NCBI GenBank assembly: GCA_964635875.1
Contig: CAZWRK010000028.1
Coordinates: forward strand, 1 to 39,230
Length of the DNA stretch: 39,230 nucleotides
Source: CAZWRK01 sp964635875
Lineage (GTDB): Bacteria; Pseudomonadota; Gammaproteobacteria; Burkholderiales; Aquaspirillaceae
Reading direction: 5' to 3'
A model generated the notes under the pieces. It saw only the letters and a list, made by a program, of their open reading frames with translations. It was not told where the DNA came from and ran no database searches. The translations under genes and the position numbers were made by a program. This document shows positions 23,954 to 31,818 of the stretch, one piece after another; position 1 is the first letter of the stretch; the number at the start of each line of letters is the position of its first letter.

Positions 23954-23966
23954 GCGCATCATGCGC
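23954..23966. repeat. Palindrome upstream of dctA
   Basis: GCGCAT and ATGCGC flank a single C, a perfect 13-bp palindrome in the dctA-nadE region. It could be an operator for dctA control; no known site is recognised. Confidence 0.35.
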
Positions 23967-23998
23967 CGAGTCGAATTTTGGCGAAATCAGGAGGAACC

Positions 23999-24020
23999 CT
24001 ATTAGGCATAACCCTAATAG
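23999..24020. promoter_or_regulatory. Possible enhancer site for a sigma-54 activator
   Basis: CTATTAGG (23999-24006) and CCTAATAG (24013-24020) are perfect inverted arms with a 6-bp spacer. The centre lies about 57 bp before the predicted start of the sigma-54 promoter at 24041-24055. This is a usual distance for an enhancer-binding protein. The arms can also be read as near-direct repeats of CCCTAWTAG. Confidence 0.5.
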
Positions 24021-24040
24021 CACGGGCCTTTTGAAGCTGT

Positions 24041-24055
24041 TGGCACCAAAATTGC
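24041..24055 (+). promoter_or_regulatory. Sigma-54 (-24/-12) promoter
   Basis: TTGGCACCAAAATTGCTTTT (from 24040) matches the sigma-54 consensus TGGCAC-N5-TTGC exactly, with GG at 24042-24043 and GC at 24054-24055, 12 bp apart. It points to the right and would start RNA near 24066-24068. It is thus directed away from dctA. Confidence 0.7.
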
Positions 24056-24065
24056 TTTTATCGCA

Positions 24066-24150
24066 GGGTGTGACATTTTCCCGTGTCACCGCTTTGCTAG
24101 TGTTGCGATGAGTCTGAAGTTTCCCCCGCATCTTGCGGGGGATTTTTTTG
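24066..24150 (+). ncRNA. Candidate sigma-54-dependent small RNA
   Basis: Between the sigma-54 promoter and an intrinsic terminator lie about 85 nt without a credible ORF. The predicted RNA has a 5' hairpin (GTGACA at 24070-24075 with TGTCAC at 24084-24089), an open middle of about 33 nt, and the terminator hairpin at the 3' end. This is the build of a trans-acting small RNA. The alternative is an attenuated leader of nadE, whose start is 140 bp further on and which has its own -10-like box. The family is not recognised. Confidence 0.5.
24123..24150 (+). terminator. Intrinsic terminator between dctA and nadE
   Basis: TCCCCCGCA (24123-24131) pairs with TGCGGGGGA (24135-24143) over 9 bp with a 3-nt loop, followed by seven T (24144-24150). 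It works only in the plus direction. No plus-strand gene lies within 2 kb upstream, so it needs its own local transcript. Confidence 0.85.
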
Positions 24151-24230
24151 CCTATTTTTGGCGCATCAGCCTGCGCCACAAGGGTGCAACGCCCTTTTTT
24201 GGCGCATTTCGGCGCTTTCTTGCGTTGCGC

Positions 24231-24260
24231 TGCACAGTCCGTCCTGAGCTTGGGTACAAT
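24231..24260 (+). promoter_or_regulatory. Candidate nadE promoter
   Basis: A TACAAT -10 box at 24255-24260 lies 18 bp after a weak TGCACA -35-like box (24231-24236), about 30 bp before nadE. It lies after the upstream terminator, so nadE can be expressed independently. Confidence 0.4.
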
Positions 24261-24291
24261 TCTGTTCTCTTTTGCTCAGATGTCTCTTGCC

Positions 24292-25884
24292 ATGCGCCTC
24301 GCTCTTGCTCAAATCAATTCTATTGTTGGCGACCTCAGCGGAAATACCCGCCTGATTGCCGATGCCGCCCAAGCCGCCTTGCAACACGGCGCAGATGCGC
24401 TGTTAGTGCCCGAATTGGCGCTGACCGGCTACAGCCCCGAAGATTTATTGCTGCGCGAACATTTTTACGCAGACACCGCCAAAGCCTTAGATGAACTGCT
24501 CGAAATCGACGGCATCACCCTGATCATCGGCCACCCTGCACGCATGGGCGGCGAGCGCTTTAATGCCGCCACGGTCATGCGTGACGGCCATATCTTGGGC
24601 CGCTATCACAAAATGCGTCTGCCCAACGAAGCAGTATTTGATGAGTGCCGCTACTTCACCCCCGGCATCGTGCCGCTGGTGGTGGATATTGCCGGAGTCA
24701 AAGCCGGTATTTTGATTTGCGAAGATATTTGGGACACTGACCCCGCCGCCGAAGCCGCCGATGCGGGCGCCGAAATTCTGCTGGCACTGAACGCCTCGCC
24801 GTTCCATCGCGACAAAATCGAAAGCCGCCAACAAGCCGCACGCTGGCGAGTTGAAGAAACCGGCCTGCCGTTTGTGTATTTAAATTTGGTCGGCGGCCAA
24901 GACGAGCTGATTTTTGACGGCGCATCGTTCGCGCTGAACCGCATGGGCGAAGTCGTCGCCCAACTGCCTGCGTTTGAAAGCGCACTCGAAATCATCGAAG
25001 TCCGCGATGGCGATATCGTTCCGCAGCCGTTGGCGACCCTGCCTTGCCGCGTCGAAAGCGTGTACCGCGCACTGGTTCAAGGCGTGCGCGACTACATCGG
25101 CAAAAACCGCTTTCCGGGGATTTTGCTCGGGTTATCGGGCGGGATTGATTCGGCGCTGACCTTAGCAATTGCTGTCGATGCCTTGGGGGCGGATAACGTT
25201 CACGCGGTGATGATGCCCAGCCGCTATACCGCCGACATCAGCGTTGACGACTCCCGCGACATGATTGCGCGGCTCGGCTGCCAATATGATGAAGTCGATA
25301 TTTGGCCAATGTACGAGCAATTTATGGGCGCATTGGGCGGCTTGTTTGGCGATCGTCCGGTCGATACCACCGAAGAAAACCTCCAGTCACGGATTCGGGG
25401 GGTGATCTTGATGGCGCTGTCGAACAAAACCGGCAAGCTGGTCTTAACCACCGGCAATAAATCCGAGATGACCACCGGCTATGCCACGCTGTACGGCGAT
25501 ATGGCGGGCGGCTATGCGGTGTTGAAAGATGTCGCCAAAACCTTGGTCTACGAGTTGTCGGAATGGCGCAATCAAACCGAAGAAATCATCCCACGCCGCA
25601 TTATCACGCGCCCACCTAGCGCTGAATTGCGCCCCGATCAAGTCGATCAGGACAGCTTGCCCGCGTATGAAATTTTGGATGCGATTATGTGTGAGTACGT
25701 CGAACATAATCGCTCTGCTGCAGACATTATCGCGATGGGTTATTTACCGGCAGATGTTGAAAAAGTGGTACGCCTGCTGCAAATCAATGAATACAAGCGT
25801 CGTCAAGCGCCGGTCGGCCCGCGTATTACACAGCGAGCATTTGGCCGCGATTGGCGTTACCCCATCACGAACCGGTTCCGTTAA
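24292..25884 (+). CDS. nadE: Glutamine-dependent NAD+ synthetase
   Basis: A 530-residue two-domain enzyme. The N-terminal nitrilase-like glutaminase has its Glu in LVPELALTGYSPEDL, Lys in RYHKMRLPNEAVFDE and Cys in AGILICEDIWD. The C-terminal synthetase has the ATP pyrophosphatase loop LSGGIDSALT and TTGNKSEMTTGYATLYGD. It amidates deamido-NAD to NAD+ using glutamine nitrogen. I prefer ATG 24292 (MRLALAQINSIVGD), which matches the family start; ATG 24280 is possible and neither has a good ribosome-binding site. lolA starts 3 bp after its stop, so the two share a transcript. Confidence 0.94.
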   Translation: MRLALAQINSIVGDLSGNTRLIADAAQAALQHGADALLVPELALTGYSPEDLLLREHFYADTAKALDELLEIDGITLIIGHPARMGGERFNAATVMRDGHILGRYHKMRLPNEAVFDECRYFTPGIVPLVVDIAGVKAGILICEDIWDTDPAAEAADAGAEILLALNASPFHRDKIESRQQAARWRVEETGLPFVYLNLVGGQDELIFDGASFALNRMGEVVAQLPAFESALEIIEVRDGDIVPQPLATLPCRVESVYRALVQGVRDYIGKNRFPGILLGLSGGIDSALTLAIAVDALGADNVHAVMMPSRYTADISVDDSRDMIARLGCQYDEVDIWPMYEQFMGALGGLFGDRPVDTTEENLQSRIRGVILMALSNKTGKLVLTTGNKSEMTTGYATLYGDMAGGYAVLKDVAKTLVYELSEWRNQTEEIIPRRIITRPPSAELRPDQVDQDSLPAYEILDAIMCEYVEHNRSAADIIAMGYLPADVEKVVRLLQINEYKRRQAPVGPRITQRAFGRDWRYPITNRFR

Positions 25885-25887
25885 TTC

Positions 25888-26493
25888 ATGAAAAAAATTC
25901 TTATCGCCTGCGCACTGTACAGCGGCTTGTCATGGCCCGCGATGGCGGCGGGCGTGACTGAGCTGAAGCGCTTTATTTCTGAAACCCAGTCGCTCCGCGC
26001 CGATTTCACCCAAACTGTGACCGGCCGTGAAACCCAAGTCAGCCAAGGACGATTGGAACTGTCGCGCCCCGGTAAATTCCGCTGGATGTACGACAAGCCC
26101 TACCCGCAGTTGATTGTCGGCGACGGCAAAACCTTGTGGATTTACGATCCCGATTTGGCGCAAGTCACGCGCCGCCAGCTAGATCAGGCGATCGGGTCAA
26201 GTCCGGCGGCGCTGTTGGCGGGTCGTAACGAGATCGAGCGCAATTACAAGCTGCGCAATCTGGGACGAGCGGATAATTTGGAATGGCTAGAAGCAATGCC
26301 GAAAAATAAAGAAGGCAGCTTTCAAGCGATTCGGATGGGGTTCCGTGAGGGTGATTTGGTGCGGATGGTGCTCGCCGATAGCTTCAACCAAACCACCGTT
26401 TTGGATTTTTATCGCCTTGAGAAAAATCCGCGCATGAGCACGGATCACTTCCGCTTTACGCCCCCAGTCGGCACGGACGTGATCGGCGAATAA
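25888..26493 (+). CDS. lolA: Outer-membrane lipoprotein carrier LolA
   Basis: A 201-residue periplasmic chaperone. The signal peptide ends near residue 20 (PAMA). The mature part starts GVTELKRFISETQSLRADFTQTV, then SQGRLELSRPGKFRWMYDKPYPQLIVGDGKTLWIYDPDLAQVTRR, which is the LolA half-barrel core. It takes lipoproteins from the LolCDE complex and hands them to LolB at the outer membrane. It follows nadE by 3 bp. A GC-rich hairpin with a short T-run follows. Confidence 0.93.
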   Translation: MKKILIACALYSGLSWPAMAAGVTELKRFISETQSLRADFTQTVTGRETQVSQGRLELSRPGKFRWMYDKPYPQLIVGDGKTLWIYDPDLAQVTRRQLDQAIGSSPAALLAGRNEIERNYKLRNLGRADNLEWLEAMPKNKEGSFQAIRMGFREGDLVRMVLADSFNQTTVLDFYRLEKNPRMSTDHFRFTPPVGTDVIGE

Positions 26494-26505
26494 GCCGATT
26501 TAGGG

Positions 26506-26534
26506 CAGGGCGGAAACGAAAAACCGCCCTGTTT
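26506..26534 (+). terminator. Weak terminator after lolA
   Basis: CAGGGCGG (26506-26513) pairs with CCGCCCTG (26524-26531), 10-nt A-rich loop, but only three T follow. Termination may be partial. Confidence 0.55.
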
Positions 26535-26571
26535 GCCGATATTCCTCGCCGCCTTGGACAAGGTTTCCGGC

Positions 26572-26577
26572 TATAAT
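26572..26577 (+). promoter_or_regulatory. -10 box of the pcnB operon
   Basis: A perfect TATAAT lies 37 bp before the pcnB start. A -35 box at normal spacing is not clear; TTGGAC lies only 12 bp upstream. Confidence 0.4.
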
Positions 26578-26613
26578 CGCGGCCTTGTTTTTGAATTTTT
26601 TCGGCGCACCCGC

Positions 26614-27963
26614 ATGATCCGCAAGCTTATCAGCCGCGTGTTCCGCCTGCCTTCTGGCAAGCGGGGCGCACCGCAACCCAAAGTCATTCCGCTGACGCAA
26701 CATGGCGTTCGACGTGATGTATTTAATGTTTCGGCATTAAAAGTCACCTCGCGCCTGCAAGAGGCCGGATTTGAAGCCTTTATTGTCGGCGGCGCTGTGC
26801 GCGATGCCTTGCTCGGCCTCACTCCAAAAGATTTTGATATCGCAACCAATGCGACCCCCGAGCAAGTTCGGCATGTGTTCCGCCGCTCGCGGATTATTGG
26901 ACGACGCTTCAAAATCGTGCATGTCCTGATGGGGCCAGAAACCCTCGAAGTGACGACCTATCGTGGCGGTGCAGAAACCATCACCGACACGGAAGGCCGC
27001 ATTTTGCATGACAACGTCTTTGGCACACAGGCCGAAGATGCCTCCCGCCGTGACTTCACCATCAATGCGCTGTTTTACAATCCAACGGATGAAACGATCG
27101 TCGACTACCATCGCGGGGTTCGCGATATTCAGGCGCGGCGTTTGGTGATGATTGGCCAACCGGTGCAACGTTACCGTGAAGATCCGGTTCGGATGCTGCG
27201 TGCAGTCCGCTTAGCCGCCAAGCTGAACCTCAGCATTGAAGAAGACACCCGCCGCCCGATTCGCGAGTTGAGCCTGCTCCTCGAAAACGTTCCGGCAGCG
27301 CGACTATTTGATGAAATGCTCAAGCTGCTCTTTAGCGGCCATGCCTACGCCTGTATTAAGCGCTTGCGCGACGAAGGTTTGCATCGCGGGGTGTTTCCGC
27401 TGCTAGATGCGATCGACGAAGATGCAACTAGCGCCGACTTTTTACGGCTCGCGCTCGAAAGCACCGACCGCCGCATCCTTGAAAACAAACCGGTTTCAGT
27501 CGGGTTTTTGTTGGCGACGCTGCTTTGGCATCAAGTTCGTGATCGCTGGATTGCGCGCCAAGAACAAGGCGTGCCCGCCGCCGCGGCGCTGGCCGAGGCA
27601 ATGCAAGACGCCGAGTCCGACCAAGACGATCACTTGGCGATTCCACGTCGCTATGCAATGACGATGCGTGAAATTTGGTCGCTACAGGTGCGCTTTTTGA
27701 CCCGTTCCGGCGCGCGCCCCGCCAAGCTTTTAGAGCAACCACGCTTCCGCGCTGCGTATGATTTTCTGTGTTTGCGCGCAGCGGTGGGAGAAGTGCCGCA
27801 GGAGCTGGTCGATTGGTGGACGACGTTCCAAGAAGCGCACCCCGATGATCGGGGCGATTTGCTATTACAAGAACCGGCGAATGGTGCCGCACGAAAGCGC
27901 CGTCGTCGTCGTAAAAAACCCGCCGCAGGGGGTGGTGCCACCGAGGGAGGCGCCGCAGAATGA
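26614..27963 (+). CDS. pcnB: Poly(A) polymerase I
   Basis: A 449-residue class II nucleotidyltransferase. The head domain has FIVGGAVRDALLGLTPKDFDIATNATPEQV with the metal-binding DFD, then RRDFTINALFYNPTDETIVDYHRGVRDI and YREDPVRMLRAVRLAAKL. Poly(A) polymerase rather than CCA-adding enzyme is supported by RRSRIIGRRFKIVHV and by the basic C-terminal tail (RKRRRRRKK). It adds A-tails to RNA 3' ends and speeds decay. ATG 26614 gives MIRKLISRVF; an upstream extension has no homology. Its stop overlaps the folK start as ATGA, a coupling common in betaproteobacteria. Confidence 0.93.
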   Translation: MIRKLISRVFRLPSGKRGAPQPKVIPLTQHGVRRDVFNVSALKVTSRLQEAGFEAFIVGGAVRDALLGLTPKDFDIATNATPEQVRHVFRRSRIIGRRFKIVHVLMGPETLEVTTYRGGAETITDTEGRILHDNVFGTQAEDASRRDFTINALFYNPTDETIVDYHRGVRDIQARRLVMIGQPVQRYREDPVRMLRAVRLAAKLNLSIEEDTRRPIRELSLLLENVPAARLFDEMLKLLFSGHAYACIKRLRDEGLHRGVFPLLDAIDEDATSADFLRLALESTDRRILENKPVSVGFLLATLLWHQVRDRWIARQEQGVPAAAALAEAMQDAESDQDDHLAIPRRYAMTMREIWSLQVRFLTRSGARPAKLLEQPRFRAAYDFLCLRAAVGEVPQELVDWWTTFQEAHPDDRGDLLLQEPANGAARKRRRRRKKPAAGGGATEGGAAE

Positions 27964-28463
27964 GACAGCAGGCGTTTATTGCATTAGGCAGCAACCTCGA
28001 GCAGCCGGTTCAGCAGGTACAACACGCATTGCAAGCGTTGGCAGCCTTGCCCGAAAGTCGCCTGTTGGCGCATTCGTCTTTATATGTGACGGCGCCGGTT
28101 GGGTATGACGATCAACCAGACTTTATCAATGCGGTGGCATGGATCGAGACCGAATACAGCGCACCGCATTTGCTCGCCAAGCTCTTTGAAATCGAAGATC
28201 AATTTGGGCGCGCGCGAAGCTTCCGTAATGCGCCGCGCATTTTAGATTTAGATTTATTGTTATATTCCGATACCGTGCTAAACAGCCCCGAATTGACCGT
28301 GCCACATCCACGCTTACATGAACGGGCTTTTGTATTAGTTCCCTTGGCCGAAATTGCCCCTGACATCGTGATTCCGCATCAAGGGCGAGTCAGTGACTGT
28401 TTGGCTAAAATCGACCTCGATTCGGCGCAAATACGCCGCGTCGATGAGGTTGTATCACTATAA
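27960..28463 (+). CDS. folK: 6-hydroxymethyl-7,8-dihydropterin pyrophosphokinase
   Basis: HPPK transfers pyrophosphate from ATP to hydroxymethyl-dihydropterin in folate synthesis. Visible family blocks are AFIALGSNLEQPVQQVQHAL, DDQPDFINAVAWIET, RARSFRNAPRILDLDLLLY with the metal-binding DLD, and VPHPRLHERAFVLVPLAEIAP. The length of 167 residues is normal. Its ATG overlaps the pcnB stop (ATGA). Confidence 0.95.
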   Translation: MRQQAFIALGSNLEQPVQQVQHALQALAALPESRLLAHSSLYVTAPVGYDDQPDFINAVAWIETEYSAPHLLAKLFEIEDQFGRARSFRNAPRILDLDLLLYSDTVLNSPELTVPHPRLHERAFVLVPLAEIAPDIVIPHQGRVSDCLAKIDLDSAQIRRVDEVVSL

Positions 28464-28499
28464 GTTAGCCGACCTCGGCTGATTACCTGAGGACATCGT

Positions 28500-29135
28500 A
28501 TGTTGCCCTATCGTTATGTCGTGGTAGAAGGGCCCGTTGGTGTGGGCAAATCATCCTTAGTGTCACGTCTTGCCGATTATATGAAAGCAGACATCGTCAC
28601 CGACCCCGCCGCACAAAACCCTTTTTTGGCGCGCTTTTACCAAGACCGCAAGCACTATGCCCTGCCAACCCAGCTCCATTTTTTGCTGGGACGTGGCGAA
28701 ATTAGCCGACAGCTGCTCGACCCGACCCGCTACACCGGCCCGATTGTGTCGGATTTTATGTTTGAGCGGGATGCCCTGTTTGCGCACTTATGCTTGGCAG
28801 AAGATGAACTCCAGCTTTATCGTGCGTTGCAACAAAAGGTACTTCCGGAATATCCTGCCCCTGATTTGATGATTTACTTGCAAGCCCCCACCGAAGTTCT
28901 GACGCGGCGGATTGCAGAAAACGGTGTGGCCTATGAGCGGGATTTTCCTGAAGGCTATTTACGGCGAATCGAAAATACCTACAGCGAATTTTTCCATCTC
29001 TACGAAACTGCGCCGCTATTAATTGTCAACACAGAGAATCTCAACTTTGTCGATAACGACGATGACTTCGAGCTGCTGGTTGCCCGCATCCATAACATGC
29101 GCGGCAAGCGCAGTTACTTCAACAAAAGCACGTAA
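28500..29135 (+). CDS. Deoxynucleoside kinase
   Basis: A 211-residue kinase of the deoxynucleoside kinase family (dAK/dGK/dCK type). The P-loop is VEGPVGVGKSSL; FERDALFAHL carries the DRS-like region, and RIAENGVAYERDFPEGYL is the lid. It phosphorylates a deoxynucleoside for salvage; the base preference cannot be read. GAGGA lies 6 nt before ATG 28500. Its place between folK and panB is conserved in betaproteobacteria. No pathway link between them is obvious. Confidence 0.87.
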   Translation: MLPYRYVVVEGPVGVGKSSLVSRLADYMKADIVTDPAAQNPFLARFYQDRKHYALPTQLHFLLGRGEISRQLLDPTRYTGPIVSDFMFERDALFAHLCLAEDELQLYRALQQKVLPEYPAPDLMIYLQAPTEVLTRRIAENGVAYERDFPEGYLRRIENTYSEFFHLYETAPLLIVNTENLNFVDNDDDFELLVARIHNMRGKRSYFNKST

Positions 29136-29169
29136 TCCGTGCTGGTTTTCCAAAACCTGAAGGCTAAAG

Positions 29170-29961
29170 ATGAAAATAACCCTACACACCCTGATGCAAA
29201 AAGCCGCTGCAGGCGAAAAACTCGCCATGCTGACCTGTTACGACGCAAGCTTTGCCACCCTCATGGATGAATGCGGCGTTGATCTGCTACTGGTCGGCGA
29301 CTCGCTTGGCATGGTGATTCAAGGGGAAGGCTCGACGCTACCTGTCAGCCTAGAGGCCATGGAATACCACACGCGCGCCGTAGCGCGCGGTGCACAACGC
29401 AGCTTTATTGTCGCGGACTTGTCCTTTGGATGTTACCAAGCCAGCCCCGAGCAAGCCTTTATCAGCGCAGCACGCCTGATGGCCGCCGGTGCACATATGG
29501 TCAAGCTCGAAGGCGGCGCACTCATGGCCGACACCGTGCGCTTTTTGGTGGATCGCGGTATTCCGGTCTGCGCCCATATTGGCCTAACCCCGCAGTCGGT
29601 CAACACGCTCGGTGGCTATCGCGTCCAAGGCAAAACCGAAGCCGATGCCGCCCGCCTACTTGATGATGCCAAAGCCCTCGAAGCCGCCGGTGCCGCCATC
29701 GTATTAATGGAAGCCATGCCCGCAGACGTTGCTCGCCAAGTCAGCGAGGCGCTGACCGTGCCGACGATTGGCATTGGTGCAGGGCCGGATTGTGGCGGTC
29801 AGGTCTTGGTGGTGTACGACATGCTCAATATCTATCCGGGTAAAAAAGCCCGTTTCGTCAAAGATTTTATGGCCGAAGCAGATTCAATTCCGGCGGCGAT
29901 TCGCGCCTATGTCGAGCAGGTCAAGGCTGGCACCTTCCCCGCTCAAGAACATTGCTTCTGA
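29170..29961 (+). CDS. panB: 3-methyl-2-oxobutanoate hydroxymethyltransferase
   Basis: Ketopantoate hydroxymethyltransferase, the first step of pantothenate synthesis: it adds a hydroxymethyl group from methylene-tetrahydrofolate to 2-oxoisovalerate. Family blocks are LTCYDASFATLMDECGVDLLLVGDSLGMV, VKLEGG, VCAHIGLTPQSVN with the active-site His, and GIGAGPDCGGQVLVVYDML. The length of 263 residues is normal. It heads panB-panC-panD, and its folate cofactor fits the nearby folK. Confidence 0.96.
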   Translation: MKITLHTLMQKAAAGEKLAMLTCYDASFATLMDECGVDLLLVGDSLGMVIQGEGSTLPVSLEAMEYHTRAVARGAQRSFIVADLSFGCYQASPEQAFISAARLMAAGAHMVKLEGGALMADTVRFLVDRGIPVCAHIGLTPQSVNTLGGYRVQGKTEADAARLLDDAKALEAAGAAIVLMEAMPADVARQVSEALTVPTIGIGAGPDCGGQVLVVYDMLNIYPGKKARFVKDFMAEADSIPAAIRAYVEQVKAGTFPAQEHCF

Positions 29962-30024
29962 CCCACGCATATCAGCAGAGGCCTCCCCGCCTCTGCTCTT
30001 TTCTGATTGCTCCGAGAGTTGTTC

Positions 30025-30858
30025 ATGCAGATTTTTCATTCTATTGCTGAAGTGCGCGCATGGCGCGCAGACGCTGGCACCGTGGCATTTGTCCCGACCA
30101 TGGGCAACCTGCACGAAGGTCATATCAAGCTGGTTGAGGTTGCGCGCCAGCACTGTGCAAAAGTCATCGTCAGTATTTTTGTGAATCGCCTACAGTTTGG
30201 CCAAGGCGAAGATTTCGGCAGCTACCCACGCACCTTCGAGGCCGACTGCGCCAAACTCAAAGCCGCCGGTGCCGATGCTTTATTTTTCCCCGACGAAAGC
30301 GAACTCTACCCACGCATTCGCCAAGACTTTAATGTCGAACCGCCGCACATCCAAAATGAACTCTGCGGCGCGTTCCGACCGGGACACTTCCGCGGCGTTG
30401 CGACCGTTGTCACCAAACTGTTTAATATCGTGCAGCCGACGGCCGCCTGTTTTGGCAAAAAAGACTATCAACAATTGCACGTGATTCGCGCGATGGTTGA
30501 AGATCTGAATTTGCCGGTGCAGATTATTCCGGTCGATACCGGTCGCGCCGAAGACGGTTTGGCGTTGTCCTCGCGCAATGGCTATCTAACGGCGGAAGAG
30601 CGCGCCGAAGCGCCGCGTTTGTATGCCAACTTGAGCCGGATTCGGGATGCGCTGCAAGCCGGTTCAAGCGACTACGCCGCCCTCGAAAATGCCGCCCGCG
30701 AAGACTTAGAAGCGCACGGCTGGAGTGTGGACTATGTCGAAATTCGCCATGCGGACACGCTCGAAATTGCCCATGCCGGTGAAAAGCGCTTGGTAATTCT
30801 GGCGGCTGCCCGTTTGGGAAAACCGCGTTTGATTGATAACATTGAAGTTTTCCGCTAG
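30025..30858 (+). CDS. panC: Pantothenate synthetase
   Basis: Pantoate-beta-alanine ligase joins pantoate and beta-alanine with ATP. The nucleotidyl-binding motif is FVPTMGNLHEGHI and the KMSKS-like end is LALSSRNGYL. KKDYQQLHVIRAM is also conserved. VNRLQFGQGEDF has Arg where the E. coli type has Pro, a variant I associate with betaproteobacteria. ATG 30025 has GAGAG 7 nt upstream and gives 277 residues. Confidence 0.95.
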   Translation: MQIFHSIAEVRAWRADAGTVAFVPTMGNLHEGHIKLVEVARQHCAKVIVSIFVNRLQFGQGEDFGSYPRTFEADCAKLKAAGADALFFPDESELYPRIRQDFNVEPPHIQNELCGAFRPGHFRGVATVVTKLFNIVQPTAACFGKKDYQQLHVIRAMVEDLNLPVQIIPVDTGRAEDGLALSSRNGYLTAEERAEAPRLYANLSRIRDALQAGSSDYAALENAAREDLEAHGWSVDYVEIRHADTLEIAHAGEKRLVILAAARLGKPRLIDNIEVFR

Positions 30859-30897
30859 TCGGCGCTGTTCGACTCGCTTTGCAAAGAGGTTTGTTTC

Positions 30898-31278
30898 ATG
30901 CAACGTACCATGCTTAAGTCCAAGCTCCACCGCGTCACCACCACGCATTCCGAACTGCACTATGTCGGCTCATGCGCGATTGATGAGAATTTGCTGGAAG
31001 CTTCCGATATTCGCGAATTTGAAGAAATTCAGATTTGGAATGTGACCAACGGTGAACGCTTCGCGACCTATGCGATTAAAGCGGAACGCGGTTCGGGGAT
31101 TATTTCAGTCAACGGCTCGGCTTCCCGCCGTGCGGCCGTCGGCGATATCTTGATTATCGCGAGCTTTGCTTTGTACGAAGATGCCGAAATTGAGCAGCTC
31201 AAACCGAAGCTGGTGTTTGTCGATAGCGCAAACCAAATGGTATCGCTCGAAGACGCAGTGGCCGTACAAAAGGCGTAA
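30898..31278 (+). CDS. panD: Aspartate 1-decarboxylase proenzyme
   Basis: Makes beta-alanine from aspartate for the PanC step. The self-cleavage site Gly24-Ser25 is visible in YVGSCAID; Ser25 becomes the pyruvoyl cofactor. Conserved blocks WNVTNGERFATYAI and NGSASRRAAVGDILIIASF are present. The length is 126 residues. A strong terminator follows and closes the pcnB-to-panD run. Confidence 0.96.
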   Translation: MQRTMLKSKLHRVTTTHSELHYVGSCAIDENLLEASDIREFEEIQIWNVTNGERFATYAIKAERGSGIISVNGSASRRAAVGDILIIASFALYEDAEIEQLKPKLVFVDSANQMVSLEDAVAVQKA

Positions 31279-31310
31279 GCCACGCTTTTGACCCGCACCT
31301 GAATCAAACA

Positions 31311-31343
31311 AAAAGCCAGACCGCAAACAGGTCTGGCTTTTTT
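31311..31343 (+). terminator. Terminator after panD
   Basis: AGCCAGACC (31314-31322) pairs perfectly with GGTCTGGCT (31330-31338), 7-nt loop, then T to 31343. It closes the panBCD operon. Confidence 0.92.
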
Positions 31344-31401
31344 ATGTAAAAATCGACCGAACACGGTATCGTTTCGACCTTCAACCCCAAGCCCCTCAAC
31401 C

Positions 31402-31818
31402 ATGCTGCCATTTACACCACAAGATTTTATTTTGGAAGACACTCATGCCGATGGTGCAATCACTCAACGAGTGCAGCGAAAAAGCATCCGAAAGCTCGCG
31501 GCCACGCACCAAGAATACAGCCGACAGGCGATCAAAAGAGGGCTGAACCTCCACCAAGCTACGCTTGATTTTCAAGATGCTGTAGCCGAGCTGATCCGGC
31601 AACTGCCCTCTGAGCTGCATACTCCATTTTGCGAAATGTATGCAGAAGAACTTAATGCACTGGCGGCAGAAAATCAGCGTCAGGCAGATCTTATAGAGGC
31701 CGCCGAAAAACAGCGGCAAACACTGCAACAACAGCAGAGCCGACAAACCACTCGCCTCGCAATCGGCGTTGCACTGTTTATCGCCGTTCTCATCGTGGTG
31801 GCGGTGATCAAGCTTTAA
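31402..31818 (+). CDS. Tail-anchored small protein of unknown function
   Basis: A 138-residue protein I do not recognise. There is no signal peptide. Residues 20-85 are helical and polar. Residues 90-118 form a Gln/Glu-rich coiled coil (NQRQADLIEAAEKQRQTLQ). The last 20 residues (LAIGVALFIAVLIVVAVIKL) are one hydrophobic helix ending at the C-terminus. The topology is therefore that of a tail-anchored membrane protein facing the cytoplasm. The ribosome-binding site is weak. Its 3' end overlaps that of lgt by 11 bp. Confidence 0.65.
   Translation: MLPFTPQDFILEDTHADGAITQRVQRKSIRKLAATHQEYSRQAIKRGLNLHQATLDFQDAVAELIRQLPSELHTPFCEMYAEELNALAAENQRQADLIEAAEKQRQTLQQQQSRQTTRLAIGVALFIAVLIVVAVIKL

Noticed and set aside
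24108..24494. 128-codon plus-strand ORF starting within the candidate small RNA
   Set aside because: It runs through the terminator stem and into nadE in another frame, and has no recognisable protein features.
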